Shown piece by piece: positions 56,085 through 64,000 of a stretch of DNA of 64,000 bases; position 1 is the first letter of the stretch, and each line of letters starts with the position of its first letter. Origin of the DNA: a bacterium (GTDB taxonomy: Bacteria > Planctomycetota > Planctomycetia > Planctomycetales > Planctomycetaceae); assembly GCA_016125225.1 (NCBI GenBank), contig WGME01000003.1, forward strand, positions 620,001-684,000, read 5' to 3'. The position numbers were made by a program, and so were the translations under genes. Under the pieces are notes generated by a model. That model ran no database searches. It was not told the origin of the DNA and saw only the letters and a list, made by a program, of their open reading frames with translations.

Positions 56085-58247
56085 GTGTCTGCCCTACGCC
56101 AGCACGGATTCTACTTCCCGACATCGTTCTTTCGCCTGGTGTCGCTCATCCGTCCTGCTTATCGAGTGGGACTGGTCTGCACGTTATGTTGTTTCTGGGG
56201 AACGTCGAACGGTGTTATCGCTCAAACACCGCAACTAACAGGGACTGTGCCTGCAAGTTCACGCGAAACACCCGGTGAGAAGCCTCTTGCAAACCCGGCC
56301 AATCCCGCTGTGCCCACCACACCGGCCGCCACTCCCGCGCCGGTCTCGGAAGCAGAACGCATTTCCGGTTTGCAACGCTCGATCGATGCTGATGCGGCAC
56401 GTGTGAAAGAGCTGGAACGGGATTTGTCGAATCCCAAAAGTCCCTACGCACTGGCAGAAACCGAGTTCAAAAAACTCGACATGCAATTGAACGATCTTCG
56501 CAAGGAATTGAAACAGGCGGAGAACGATAACAATGTCACCAGGCAACAGGAAATCACAGCGAAAATCCAGGAGCTTGAGCCCACATGGGAAGAATCGAAG
56601 CGGCGCTTTGAGCTGGAAATTGAATCGAGCAAGACCCGGAAAGCCACACTGGAAACGCTCAATGCTCGGTTGAAGGCCAATCGAGAGTTGCTGGAGAAAC
56701 TGCGAAATCCTGATGTTCCCGCGTCCAAAGATCCTAATGCGACAATGCCCGCCCCGGCGACCGCAACGCCACCAACAGGCACCGCTCCCGGCAACACGCC
56801 CACTCCGGCAGCAAACCCTGCGACGACGCCACCGCCACTGACGCCCACTGAGGTGATAACCGGGGTCCCATCCACAACCCCGGCCGCTCCTTCCTCGCCA
56901 CTCCTGGCACCACCCGCCAAAGATGAGCAGGTTCAGGCGGCCGAGGCGAAGGTCGAGCAACTGACGCAAGAGTCGGCCAAAGCCCAGGCCGAACTCGACA
57001 GCGTGACGCAACGCATCAATTCTCTCGAAGAAAATATCGGACTCGAACGCAAGCTCCGTGACCTGGCTCGCCAGAAGGTGATCGAAGCCGAAGCCGAAGT
57101 GAAGAAGCAGCGGCAGTCTTACTGGCAGCAACTCTCGGCAGGAGACCTGACTGCGGCTGAGACGCGTAAGCAGTTGGACGAGTCGCAGAAACGACTCGAT
57201 GCCGCGGCTGAAGACTCCCGCAAAGCGGCGAATCATCTCGATGAACTGCAAAGTGAGCTGGCTTTAGTTCAGGCGGAACAAATTGCAGCCATGCGGCTGG
57301 CGGAAAAACGCTCGAAAGACGTCGAAGACGCGAAAAGCCAACTCGATTCGCTCTCCAGCCCGTGGTCACGACATCGGATTGAACGTTGGCTGGTCAATCA
57401 AGGCGTCAGAATTCTGATCATTCTGATTGTCGGCCTGCTGGTGCTCCGGATTTCCCGGGCCTTGCGCAAGCGACTCGTCGATCTCATTGTCAACCGCAGC
57501 CGCCGTGGGACCACCAATGAGCGGGAAAACCGTGCCCGCACTCTGGTCAGCGTCTTTCACAACGCTTTCACCACGTTTGTGTACGGGTTAATGGCGGTCC
57601 TCGTTCTCGAAGAATTCGGATTCTCGGTCACCCCGCTGCTCGGCGGTGCTGCGGTTGTCGGTTTGGCCGTTGCGTTCGGGGCACAAAGTTTGATCAAGGA
57701 CTACTTCACCGGGTTCATCGTGCTGCTCGAGCAACAGTACATGCTGGGTGATGTCATCAAAATCGGCAGCCTCTCCGGTCAGGTGGAGCGTGTGACATTA
57801 CGCATGACGGTGCTGCGCGATCTGGAAGGCAATGTCCATTTCATTCCCCATGGTCAGATTAACTTCGTAACCAATATGACACACGGCTGGTCGCGCGCGG
57901 TCTTTGATGTGCAGATCAGCTATGACGCCGACATCGATCAGACCATTCGCGTGATCATGGATCTGGGCCGGGAATTACGCCGTGACCCGGCCTTTGGCCC
58001 GCTGATCATTGAGGAGCTTTCGATGCTCGGCGTCGATAACCTCGGCGACTCCGGCATCGTGATCAAGTTCTTTATTGCCACGCGGCCCTTGCAGCAATGG
58101 ACCATCAAGCGTGAAATGCTGCGGCGGATCAAGATGCGTTTCGATCAGGATGGCATCGAAATTCCTTACCCGCAGATGACCTTGCACACGTCGAACGGAG
58201 AGATGCCAGAGCAGAAGCCCCGCCACGAGAATCCACTGCTGTCATGA
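56085..58247 (+). CDS. MscS-family mechanosensitive channel with long periplasmic coiled coils
   Basis: This 720-residue channel has a signal peptide (VGLVCTLCCFWGTSNGVIAQ), a coiled coil (about residues 90-205), a Pro/Thr/Ala-rich linker (215-285), a second coiled coil (285-420), then the membrane part (434-560). The MscS pore helix is PLLGGAAVVGLAVAFGAQSLIKDYFTGFIVL, followed by the beta domain (GDVIKIGSLSGQVERVTLRMTVLRD) and a cytoplasmic alpha-beta domain. It should open under membrane tension, releasing osmolytes. The GTG at 56085 has AAAGGAG seven bases upstream, clearly better than the GTG at 56025. The 277 bp between MarR and this gene hold no gene I can see. Confidence 0.9.
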   Translation: MSALRQHGFYFPTSFFRLVSLIRPAYRVGLVCTLCCFWGTSNGVIAQTPQLTGTVPASSRETPGEKPLANPANPAVPTTPAATPAPVSEAERISGLQRSIDADAARVKELERDLSNPKSPYALAETEFKKLDMQLNDLRKELKQAENDNNVTRQQEITAKIQELEPTWEESKRRFELEIESSKTRKATLETLNARLKANRELLEKLRNPDVPASKDPNATMPAPATATPPTGTAPGNTPTPAANPATTPPPLTPTEVITGVPSTTPAAPSSPLLAPPAKDEQVQAAEAKVEQLTQESAKAQAELDSVTQRINSLEENIGLERKLRDLARQKVIEAEAEVKKQRQSYWQQLSAGDLTAAETRKQLDESQKRLDAAAEDSRKAANHLDELQSELALVQAEQIAAMRLAEKRSKDVEDAKSQLDSLSSPWSRHRIERWLVNQGVRILIILIVGLLVLRISRALRKRLVDLIVNRSRRGTTNERENRARTLVSVFHNAFTTFVYGLMAVLVLEEFGFSVTPLLGGAAVVGLAVAFGAQSLIKDYFTGFIVLLEQQYMLGDVIKIGSLSGQVERVTLRMTVLRDLEGNVHFIPHGQINFVTNMTHGWSRAVFDVQISYDADIDQTIRVIMDLGRELRRDPAFGPLIIEELSMLGVDNLGDSGIVIKFFIATRPLQQWTIKREMLRRIKMRFDQDGIEIPYPQMTLHTSNGEMPEQKPRHENPLLS

Positions 58248-58277
58248 GGGCAAGGCTGCGATGGACGACGGGATTCG

Positions 58278-58778
58278 TTAGGGCGTGGGCAGCGTTCCTA
58301 TCAGGTCATTGACCAGTTTCGAAAGCTGCTCGTGGGTGATCCGCAAAGGCACACGCACACGTCCGCCCGATTGCGAATCGGCTTCAAAACGCTGCAAGGT
58401 GAACCGTCCGGCCCCCTGGGTCGAGAGGACCACTTCGTAGTATTTGGGGTGGCCAACGGAAGTATCGGGCGGATTTGACCGGATGAGCACTTCATTCCCC
58501 TGGGCATCGAACTCCAGCGGATGGAGTGTTTCCAGCAGGTAAGTGATCCGCTGACACAGACCCTGAGCCCAGGTCTTCAAGGTATCGAGGGACGTCGCGG
58601 AAAGCCCCGGCACCGTCAAGCGAAGTTCTTCACACGAGACCCCCAGCGATTCCACGCAGATCAGATCGACCGCCAGGGAATTTCCCGATGCATCTTTGAC
58701 GGCGAGCGTGTGTGAGGGCAGGAACGTCTGCCCGACAAGGGTTTGCAGGGCCGCCGCCAGATCGAGAGACAAACTCAT
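58278..58778 (-). CDS. Hypothetical cytoplasmic protein
   Basis: I do not recognise this 166-residue protein. It has no signal peptide or transmembrane segment and looks like a compact alpha/beta domain: LQTLVGQTFLPSHTLAV at the start, LRLTVPGLSATSLDTLKTWAQGLCQRITYLLE in the middle, then EVVLSTQGAGRFTLQRFE and IGTLPTP at the end. Codon use and frame quality look coding, and the protein reads as one domain. It lies downstream of spoVR on the same strand by 51 bp and may be the last gene of that operon. It is convergent with the MscS gene. Confidence 0.65.
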   Translation of the reverse strand: MSLSLDLAAALQTLVGQTFLPSHTLAVKDASGNSLAVDLICVESLGVSCEELRLTVPGLSATSLDTLKTWAQGLCQRITYLLETLHPLEFDAQGNEVLIRSNPPDTSVGHPKYYEVVLSTQGAGRFTLQRFEADSQSGGRVRVPLRITHEQLSKLVNDLIGTLPTP

Positions 58779-58829
58779 ACCGCTGGATTCTTTCCCGGAT
58801 CACGGACATGGATGCCATCGGTCAGATGC

Positions 58830-60356
58830 TCACAAGGCTTTGACCGTGTGACTATGTCCATCATAACTGTAGACGGTCGGTTTGTCGTCCACCATCGATT
58901 CCAGATGGACCGGACGAGCCCAGAGCTTCTGCACATTGGCCAGGGTGTCTTGCGTGTAATCCTGTCGCAATTCCACGCCCTGAAACGTGTGCTTGAGGTA
59001 CAGCTCGCCCCGATTGCGATGATTGCCATCGACAATATAGATGAACGGCCGGCCGTGATTGGTAAGGCTGTTGAGCAACTGCTGCTTCACCTCGGTGAAC
59101 TGGCGCGAGGCAATTTCGTAGGTCGATTCCCCTTCATTGTAGGCAAAGCTGAACAGCTTGTGCTTGGCACAGAACTCCGGCGTCAGAAAGGTATCGATGA
59201 AGGTAATGTCGTTATGCACCCGGCGGACTTCGAAAATCTTGTCACGCCCGAGGCCCAGTTGCTTGTCCCATTTCCGGCGGACTTCCCAGTTGTCGATGTC
59301 TTCATATTCCGCACCGAACTGCCCCCGGTTCCAGCGTTCTTCGATTTCGCGGAAGAGTTCGATGCCGATCTTGTAGGGATTGATCCGCTGCGGACTCATG
59401 GCGACGGTGCCGCTGTGATGGTCGGCATAGTCAATCACTTCGGCATCGGTTAAGCCATGACGCGTCATGATGGTGGTGTGCCAGTAGCTGGCCCATCCTT
59501 CATTCATGATCTTCGTCTGCCCCTGCGGTGCGAAGTAATAGGCCTCGTCGCGAATGATGGAGAGAATATCGTGCTGCCAGTCACGTAACGGGGCGTGTTG
59601 CAGCAGGAACAGCAGGATGTCGCGCTGTGGTTCATCGGGGAAGCCCCGTTTGGCATCGCGTTCATCCTGGGCCTTTTGCCGCTCCACAGCTTCCTTGTGC
59701 AGGACATCGGGTGGATTGATGAATGGGTCCATGTAGTTCTTCGCGGGGAGCCGCCCCTGTCTCGCGAGAAACTCCAGATCATCATCACGCAAAAGCGCCG
59801 CATGCGGCAGCGGATCGGTCGCGGGACGCCTTTGAATGTGCACCGAATGCGGGTCGATCAGGTCTTCAATCGACAGGCAGGCATCGATGAATTCTTCGAC
59901 CTTATCAAACCCGAACCGATCGACATACCGCTGAATACGCGTGGCATGATTCGCCATCGTGTCGAGCATTTTGCGGTTGGTCTGGCTGAACCACGCGTTG
60001 TTTTTGAAGAAGTCGCAATGGCCATAAACATGGGCGATCACCAGCTTCTGATCCGCCAGCATGTTGGTGTTGAGCAGATAGGCGTAACACGGATCGTTAT
60101 TGATCACCATTTCATAGATGCGCTGGAGGCCGTACATGTGGGTCTTCAGCAGCTCATCGTATTCGGCACCAAACCGCCAGTGCGGATAGCGAACCGGGAA
60201 GCCCCCATAGGCCGCGAACATGCACAACTCTTCAAGATCGAGCATCTCGAAAATGGTCTCGTAACAGTCGAGGCCATAGTCGCGGGCGTGGCCTTCCATC
60301 TTGAGTTGAATGTCTCGAATTTCGGACGGAAGGGTTCGAGCGGTTGAAATCGACAT
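58830..60356 (-). CDS. spoVR: SpoVR family protein
   Basis: This 508-residue cytoplasmic protein belongs to the SpoVR family, named from its role in Bacillus spore cortex formation but widely present in non-sporulating bacteria. Family stretches are DCYETIFEMLDLEELCMFAAYGGFPVRYPHW (in part), PCYAYLLNTNMLADQKLVIAHVYGHCDFFKNNAWF, PRRDILLFLLQHAPL-like DWQHDILSIIRDEAYYFAPQGQTKIMNEGWASYWH, and the C-terminal RGELYLKH. The many conserved histidines and GHCDFFKNN suggest a metal site. In other bacteria it is encoded with the serine kinase PrkA and DUF444. AAAGGA lies nine bases before the ATG. Confidence 0.95.
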   Translation of the reverse strand: MSISTARTLPSEIRDIQLKMEGHARDYGLDCYETIFEMLDLEELCMFAAYGGFPVRYPHWRFGAEYDELLKTHMYGLQRIYEMVINNDPCYAYLLNTNMLADQKLVIAHVYGHCDFFKNNAWFSQTNRKMLDTMANHATRIQRYVDRFGFDKVEEFIDACLSIEDLIDPHSVHIQRRPATDPLPHAALLRDDDLEFLARQGRLPAKNYMDPFINPPDVLHKEAVERQKAQDERDAKRGFPDEPQRDILLFLLQHAPLRDWQHDILSIIRDEAYYFAPQGQTKIMNEGWASYWHTTIMTRHGLTDAEVIDYADHHSGTVAMSPQRINPYKIGIELFREIEERWNRGQFGAEYEDIDNWEVRRKWDKQLGLGRDKIFEVRRVHNDITFIDTFLTPEFCAKHKLFSFAYNEGESTYEIASRQFTEVKQQLLNSLTNHGRPFIYIVDGNHRNRGELYLKHTFQGVELRQDYTQDTLANVQKLWARPVHLESMVDDKPTVYSYDGHSHTVKAL

Positions 60357-60383
60357 GACGGGTGTCCTTTCCGCAAAGCTCTG

Positions 60384-61262
60384 TCAGCCCTGACTTGGCG
60401 CGGTCTTCACACAGACAAATTCGTTGCAGCCCAGATTGCCGCCACACGTGGAGAGTTCCTGAAGTTGAAAACCCCGATCACGCAAAAAACGAAAAATGGC
60501 TTCGGGGCTTGCCACTTCGAACGGATATCCGCCGATCCAGTCGACAAGGTCGTACCACAGGTGCATCCCACGGCGGCGCTGGCTGGCGGCGACCGCAGCG
60601 GTCGATGCGGGTTGCTGTTGTAAACCGAATAGCCGGAGGATCACTCCGCCGGTCTTGAAGAATAACTTGATGCACGCCCGCTGCAGCATCCAGGTCCCAC
60701 CAACCACGAAAACATACGTGGGCTGCAACATCGGCGGCAGTGCCACATAGGTCCGCTTGATCCCTCGCCAGATGCGGCTGTAAACGCCTTGATCGTTGTA
60801 AATCGCGAGATAAAACTGCCCACCGGGACGAGTTCGCTGTGCCGCCTGATCGATTGCAGTCCACATGTTGCCGGTGTGATGCAGCACGCCCCAGGAATAA
60901 ACAATGTCGAAGGTGCCGAGCATCTCCATGTACTTCGCATCGAGCACGGAACCCTGTTCGACGATCCAGCGATCATCGGTCGCCTGTTCACGTTGCCGCA
61001 ATTCCTTGGTGCAGGCAACGGATTGCGGATCGTAGTCGAACGAATGGACCGTGGCCCCCAGACGATACGCCGCCAGACTGAACAACCCACTCCCCGAACC
61101 AATATCCAGAAACGTGCGACCGGCGAGAGATTCCAACTGCAGAAACTGCCGCAAAGACCCCATCGCCGCCTGAATGCGGTCTTCCGTCAAGGTCGACAAA
61201 AACCGCTGCCAGTTCACACCAAACTGAAAGCGAGGCTCTTTGATGTCAATCGTTTGAGTCAT
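60384..61262 (-). CDS. Class I SAM-dependent methyltransferase
   Basis: This 292-residue protein has the Rossmann methyltransferase fold: motif I FLDIGSGSGLFSLAAY (about residues 51-66), the acidic loop VHSFDYDPQSVACTKEL, motif IV FDIVYSWGVLHHTGNMWTAI, and post-motif PGGQFYLAIYND. The C-terminal half has hydrophobic stretches (VALPPMLQPTYVFVVGGTWML) that may touch a membrane or a lipid substrate. The substrate is unknown. It lies inside the operon between the retropepsin-like gene (26 bp upstream) and spoVR (27 bp downstream), which is unusual for a spoVR/DUF444 locus. Confidence 0.9.
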   Translation of the reverse strand: MTQTIDIKEPRFQFGVNWQRFLSTLTEDRIQAAMGSLRQFLQLESLAGRTFLDIGSGSGLFSLAAYRLGATVHSFDYDPQSVACTKELRQREQATDDRWIVEQGSVLDAKYMEMLGTFDIVYSWGVLHHTGNMWTAIDQAAQRTRPGGQFYLAIYNDQGVYSRIWRGIKRTYVALPPMLQPTYVFVVGGTWMLQRACIKLFFKTGGVILRLFGLQQQPASTAAVAASQRRRGMHLWYDLVDWIGGYPFEVASPEAIFRFLRDRGFQLQELSTCGGNLGCNEFVCVKTAPSQG

Positions 61263-61288
61263 AAACAGCGGGTGATTCCGACCAATAT

Positions 61289-61654
61289 CTAAGATGATGG
61301 ATTGATTTGATGAATCTCAACCTGACGGTTGACAAAGTCCACGCAAAGTCGATGTTTCGAAAGCAATTCCGTACCGATCAAAACGCCTGCGTCTTGGGAA
61401 AATGTAGCGGAAACCTGACAAGGAACGCCATCAAACTCCAGCGAGACCAAGTACAGATCCTCGGAGACTCGGCGTCCACCGGCGAGTTCGGAAATGGCGG
61501 TCCCCAACCTGGAGGCCGAGAGCAGCGGCATCAAATCCGCAGGTAATTCCAGACTACCGTTGAATCCGGTATCAACCAGTGCAAAAAAGTCTCGATTCGC
61601 GATCGTCAACGAAATCACGGGAACACGGTCGTGATTCACGATGCCCCGAATCAT
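61289..61654 (-). CDS. Retropepsin-like aspartic protease (clan AA)
   Basis: This 121-residue protein is a single-domain retropepsin-like protease that should dimerise to form the active site. The catalytic motif is ALVDTGFNGSLELP, with D28-T29-G30, and GVLIGTELL is the typical second structural motif near the C-terminus. No signal peptide is seen. Its ATG overlaps the stop of the upstream 87-residue gene (ATGA), so the two are translationally coupled. Prokaryotic members of this type are poorly studied; the obvious candidate substrate or regulator is the coupled small protein, but that is inference. Confidence 0.85.
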   Translation of the reverse strand: MIRGIVNHDRVPVISLTIANRDFFALVDTGFNGSLELPADLMPLLSASRLGTAISELAGGRRVSEDLYLVSLEFDGVPCQVSATFSQDAGVLIGTELLSKHRLCVDFVNRQVEIHQINPSS

Positions 61655-61914
61655 CTCTTGGCACCCTTCACAAAATAAGTGCTGGCACCCACACGCACAA
61701 AATGCAATAAGGCCATATCCCCGGTCGATTTCCGCTGTTGCGATAATTCCGCCAGTGATGCCGCCAGCCAGACTCTTTTGGTTTGCGGGTCAATTCCAGC
61801 CGTCCAGCCACGATAAGGAGATAGATCGTGAGCCGCTTGGTACTCCGCCCAAATCTGCTCGGCCCGCGCGATTTCGACGGGTGACAGACTGAGTTTCGTA
61901 CCTTGCTCCGACAT
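61651..61914 (-). CDS. Small hypothetical protein coupled to the retropepsin-like protease
   Basis: I do not recognise this 87-residue protein. It starts MSEQGTKLSLSPVEIARAEQIWAEYQAAHDLS, mostly helical, followed by YRGWTAGIDPQTKRVWLAASLAELSQQ and ends in ALLHFVRVGASTYFVKGAKR, basic. It is soluble and shows no signal peptide. Its stop overlaps the protease start by four bases, and its own ATG lies two bases after the DUF444 stop, so it is co-translated with both. The size, basic end and tight coupling fit an adaptor, substrate or antitoxin-like partner of the protease. Confidence 0.75.
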   Translation of the reverse strand: MSEQGTKLSLSPVEIARAEQIWAEYQAAHDLSPYRGWTAGIDPQTKRVWLAASLAELSQQRKSTGDMALLHFVRVGASTYFVKGAKR

Positions 61915-61916
61915 CG

Positions 61917-63023
61917 TTACTTACCCTTACCGAGGAACGTGCGAATGGATTCGTAGATGCCTTCTTTGTTCTTGATTTCGCTGAGGACGAGGTTCTCGAA
62001 CTTGCCCGTGATTTTCTTCAGCTCACGGATATAGTCGCCGGAACCGTAGGGACTTTCCACCTGACCGTAGCAGACGAGATTGCAGGTCGGCAGGAAAAAC
62101 TCCTGCAGCATCTTCAGGCACTGGGTGTTGTCTTCCCCCCAGTTATCGCCATCGGAAAACTGGAAGACGTAAATGTTCCAGTCGCTGGGGGGGAAATCGC
62201 GTTCGATGATCTGCCGCGTTTTGACATAGGCCGACGAAATCCTCGTGCCACCCGACTCGCGTGTGCGGTAGAACGTGTCTTCATCGACTTCGTAAGCCAC
62301 AGCGTCATGCACGACATACCGCCGCTGAATGCCGTCATACTGACTCTTCAGCCAGGTATCGATCCAGAAGGCTTCCGTCCGGACAATTTCCTTCTGTTCG
62401 TCAGTCATGGAACCGGAAACATCCATGACATAGACAATGGCAGCGTTGGCTTGGGGTTCGGGATTGTCGGTCCAGGAACGAAAGCGTTCGTCTTCCCGAG
62501 TGGGAATGACGACGGGTTCACGCGGGTCGTAATCATTGGAGGAAATCAACCGTCGCAAAGCCCGTTTGTAGGTCCGCTTGAAATGCCGGAGAGAATCGGG
62601 GCCGGTCTGGCGGATGCTGTCGTAGCGGGTCTTGATCGACTTGATTGAGTTCTGCCCCTTGGGCTCGATCTTCGGCAGTTGCAGTTCATTGCCGAGCATT
62701 TCTGCGAGTTCATCAATCGTCAGTTCGGCTTCGCGGATGTGCTGACCGGCTTCATCGCCGGCTTGCCCCTGGCCATCTCCCTCATCGGGTGACTTGCCAA
62801 TGGGCTGACCGACATCGCCCTCTCCCTGACCGACACCGCCCGAACCCTTTTTGCCATGCCGGAAATGGGGGATATCGATGTTGGGCACGGGAATGGAGAC
62901 GACTTCGCGGCCCTGTTTGCCCAGCACTTCGCCGTGGGTGATGTACTTCTTAAGATTCTGCCGGACCTTGCCGCGCACAATCTCTTTGAAGCGCTGATTA
63001 TCGCGATCAATGGCACGGGTCAT
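61917..63023 (-). CDS. DUF444 protein (YeaH/YhbH family) with von Willebrand A domain
   Basis: This 368-residue cytoplasmic protein belongs to the YeaH/YhbH family that partners with the PrkA kinase and SpoVR in stress and stationary-phase regulation. The N-terminus starts [21 protein letters not shown], typical of the family; a glycine-rich linker ([17 protein letters not shown]) follows, and then the vWA domain with the MIDAS motif [15 protein letters not shown] and [10 protein letters not shown]. The start is at 63023, 46 bp after the stop of the gene at 63070. It heads the block small protein - protease - methyltransferase - spoVR. PrkA may lie upstream, outside the window. Confidence 0.93.
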   Translation of the reverse strand: MTRAIDRDNQRFKEIVRGKVRQNLKKYITHGEVLGKQGREVVSIPVPNIDIPHFRHGKKGSGGVGQGEGDVGQPIGKSPDEGDGQGQAGDEAGQHIREAELTIDELAEMLGNELQLPKIEPKGQNSIKSIKTRYDSIRQTGPDSLRHFKRTYKRALRRLISSNDYDPREPVVIPTREDERFRSWTDNPEPQANAAIVYVMDVSGSMTDEQKEIVRTEAFWIDTWLKSQYDGIQRRYVVHDAVAYEVDEDTFYRTRESGGTRISSAYVKTRQIIERDFPPSDWNIYVFQFSDGDNWGEDNTQCLKMLQEFFLPTCNLVCYGQVESPYGSGDYIRELKKITGKFENLVLSEIKNKEGIYESIRTFLGKGK

Positions 63024-63069
63024 GGAAAAGGTCCACAGGGGTCAGGCATCAGGTTTCAGTGTCAGTACA

Positions 63070-63993
63070 TCACTTTGTCTGGAGCGATTTCAAATGTTCC
63101 AGGGCATCATGCACCCTTGCTGGGCGGTCAAATGTTCCTTGAGGGATCTCAGCCTCGGCGTTGACTCGGACATTGTGGAATGAAAAGCGTTGCACCCAAC
63201 TGACTCCATCATGCGTGAGCACGATGCAGGGAAGCTGCTCAGTAGGACGAAAAGCGACTCGCAATGTGCGTCGAGGGGCATGCATCATTGCGGGATCCTG
63301 CCGCGAGAGGAGGTCGATAATGACGTAATCAGAATCACAGAGTCGCAATTTGAAGGTGTAATCTGCCAATGGCTGATTGATCGGAAGGAAAAGCGGCATA
63401 ACCGCCTGGGGGGCATAATTTTTGCCAAAGAATTCGGCATTCCAATTCTGCCATGTCGTATTGACCGGATTTTTTGCGGAAGCTGGTTTCCATTCAATGA
63501 CTTCATAGATGGGATCATCATTGCGATCACCCCTTCCTACAAATATTTCGGTGGGGTTATCGATCACTGAGTAGGCGGGCATCTGTGAGACTGACGCGCT
63601 GGGTATGGTAGTCCATAAAAGTCGATCAACTCGCTGTCTGGATGTCTGGGAAGTCGCGCGGATTGGAGCCTGCGGCGAACGAACACTCCTCAAGTCAGCT
63701 GCTGAAGCGGGAAACTTCTCGTATGGGATCAATTGATACGCCCAGTTACTTCCATCACGATAACAGGAGCCGCGACCATAACTGACGCTCTGCAAGAGAC
63801 CGTTGCATTGTTGAATGTGGAACTCCGCCGAAAGCCGGGTCGCATCGTGAATGGCATCCGACCAGCGCGCGAGATAGGCCTGGACGATCGCGTCGTCGGC
63901 AGAGATGGGCCCAGTTGCCTGTTCCTGGGCGAACACGCTTGCCGCCACGGAACAAGTGGCCCACGCCACCAGGAGTCTTAATGTTGCTTTCAT
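63070..63993 (-). CDS. Hypothetical exported protein, possibly LolA/TIGR03009-like
   Basis: This 307-residue protein has a signal peptide (MKATLRLLVAWATCSVAASVFAQ). I do not recognise it with certainty. The start of the mature part, DDAIVQAYLARWSDAIHDATRLSAEFHI, and the alternating strands after it recall the LolA-like planctomycete family TIGR03009, but this is a weak resemblance. It lies 46 bp upstream of the DUF444 gene on the same strand and may belong to its operon. The gene is complete in this window, with its ATG at 63993. Confidence 0.6.
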   Translation of the reverse strand: MKATLRLLVAWATCSVAASVFAQEQATGPISADDAIVQAYLARWSDAIHDATRLSAEFHIQQCNGLLQSVSYGRGSCYRDGSNWAYQLIPYEKFPASAADLRSVRSPQAPIRATSQTSRQRVDRLLWTTIPSASVSQMPAYSVIDNPTEIFVGRGDRNDDPIYEVIEWKPASAKNPVNTTWQNWNAEFFGKNYAPQAVMPLFLPINQPLADYTFKLRLCDSDYVIIDLLSRQDPAMMHAPRRTLRVAFRPTEQLPCIVLTHDGVSWVQRFSFHNVRVNAEAEIPQGTFDRPARVHDALEHLKSLQTK

Positions 63994-64000
63994 CCCTGAA

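Overview
The window looks like a stretch of chromosome from a planctomycete (order Planctomycetales). The lineage markers are two DUF1559 pilin-like proteins, a DUF1501/DUF1549-DUF1553 pair, a DUF1559-linked small lipoprotein, a formaldehyde-activating-enzyme-like protein, a TMTC-type membrane protein with TPRs, a b-type cytochrome fused to c-haem domains, and a large SpoVR/DUF444 operon. Genes are densely packed on both strands. I see no rRNA, tRNA, CRISPR array, prophage or insertion sequence.

Layout. 1-5 kb: ruvB, a large membrane-anchored protein with an ABC ATPase, and a STAS protein. 5-12 kb (minus strand): a small membrane protein, a sodium:solute symporter with gamma-glutamyltransferase, then Rieske/cytochrome b-c. 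12-16 kb: an NrnA-like phosphoesterase, a UxaA-type dehydratase and a 2-hydroxyacid dehydrogenase. 16-18.5 kb: a divergent CsrA-like protein, uppS and cdsA. 18.5-21.2 kb: lipoprotein plus DUF1559, then about 1 kb without a recognisable gene. 21-29 kb: holA, a HAD phosphatase, a phosphohexomutase pseudoenzyme, a thioesterase, a functional-looking phosphohexomutase, a PlsC acyltransferase and metY, with several palindromic repeats between them. 29-35 kb: kdsB, pyrG, a beta-lactamase-like hydrolase and the TMTC/TPR protein. 34.7-36.2 kb: three tandem Hsp20 genes. 36-40 kb: an acyltransferase and a glycosyltransferase, coaD and a redoxin. 40-45 kb: a second DUF1559 protein, an enolase-superfamily protein, ispE and a zinc-ribbon SpoVG. 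44.6-48.6 kb: purQ, rhamnulokinase and an esterase. 48-55 kb: the Fae-like protein, DUF1501, DUF1549/DUF1553 with a coiled-coil insert, and an alpha/beta hydrolase fold protein. 55-58 kb: MarR and a long MscS channel. 58-64 kb (minus strand): a hypothetical protein, then the operon DUF444 - small protein - retropepsin-like protease - methyltransferase - spoVR.

How the genes work together. kdsB next to pyrG joins CTP synthesis to CMP-Kdo synthesis and, with the glycosyltransferase and acyltransferases, points to an LPS-bearing outer membrane. uppS, ispE and cdsA belong to isoprenoid, undecaprenyl and phospholipid supply. UxaA, 2-hydroxyacid dehydrogenase, rhamnulokinase and the enolase-superfamily protein fit breakdown of plant or algal sugars and sugar acids.

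The most interesting items are proteins whose fold is kept but whose active site has been replaced (phosphohexomutase, alpha/beta hydrolase, Fae, CsrA), domain insertions (zinc ribbon in SpoVG, about 380 residues of coiled coil in DUF1549/DUF1553, c-haems on cytochrome b), the small-protein/retropepsin pair inside the spoVR operon, and families of intergenic palindromes.
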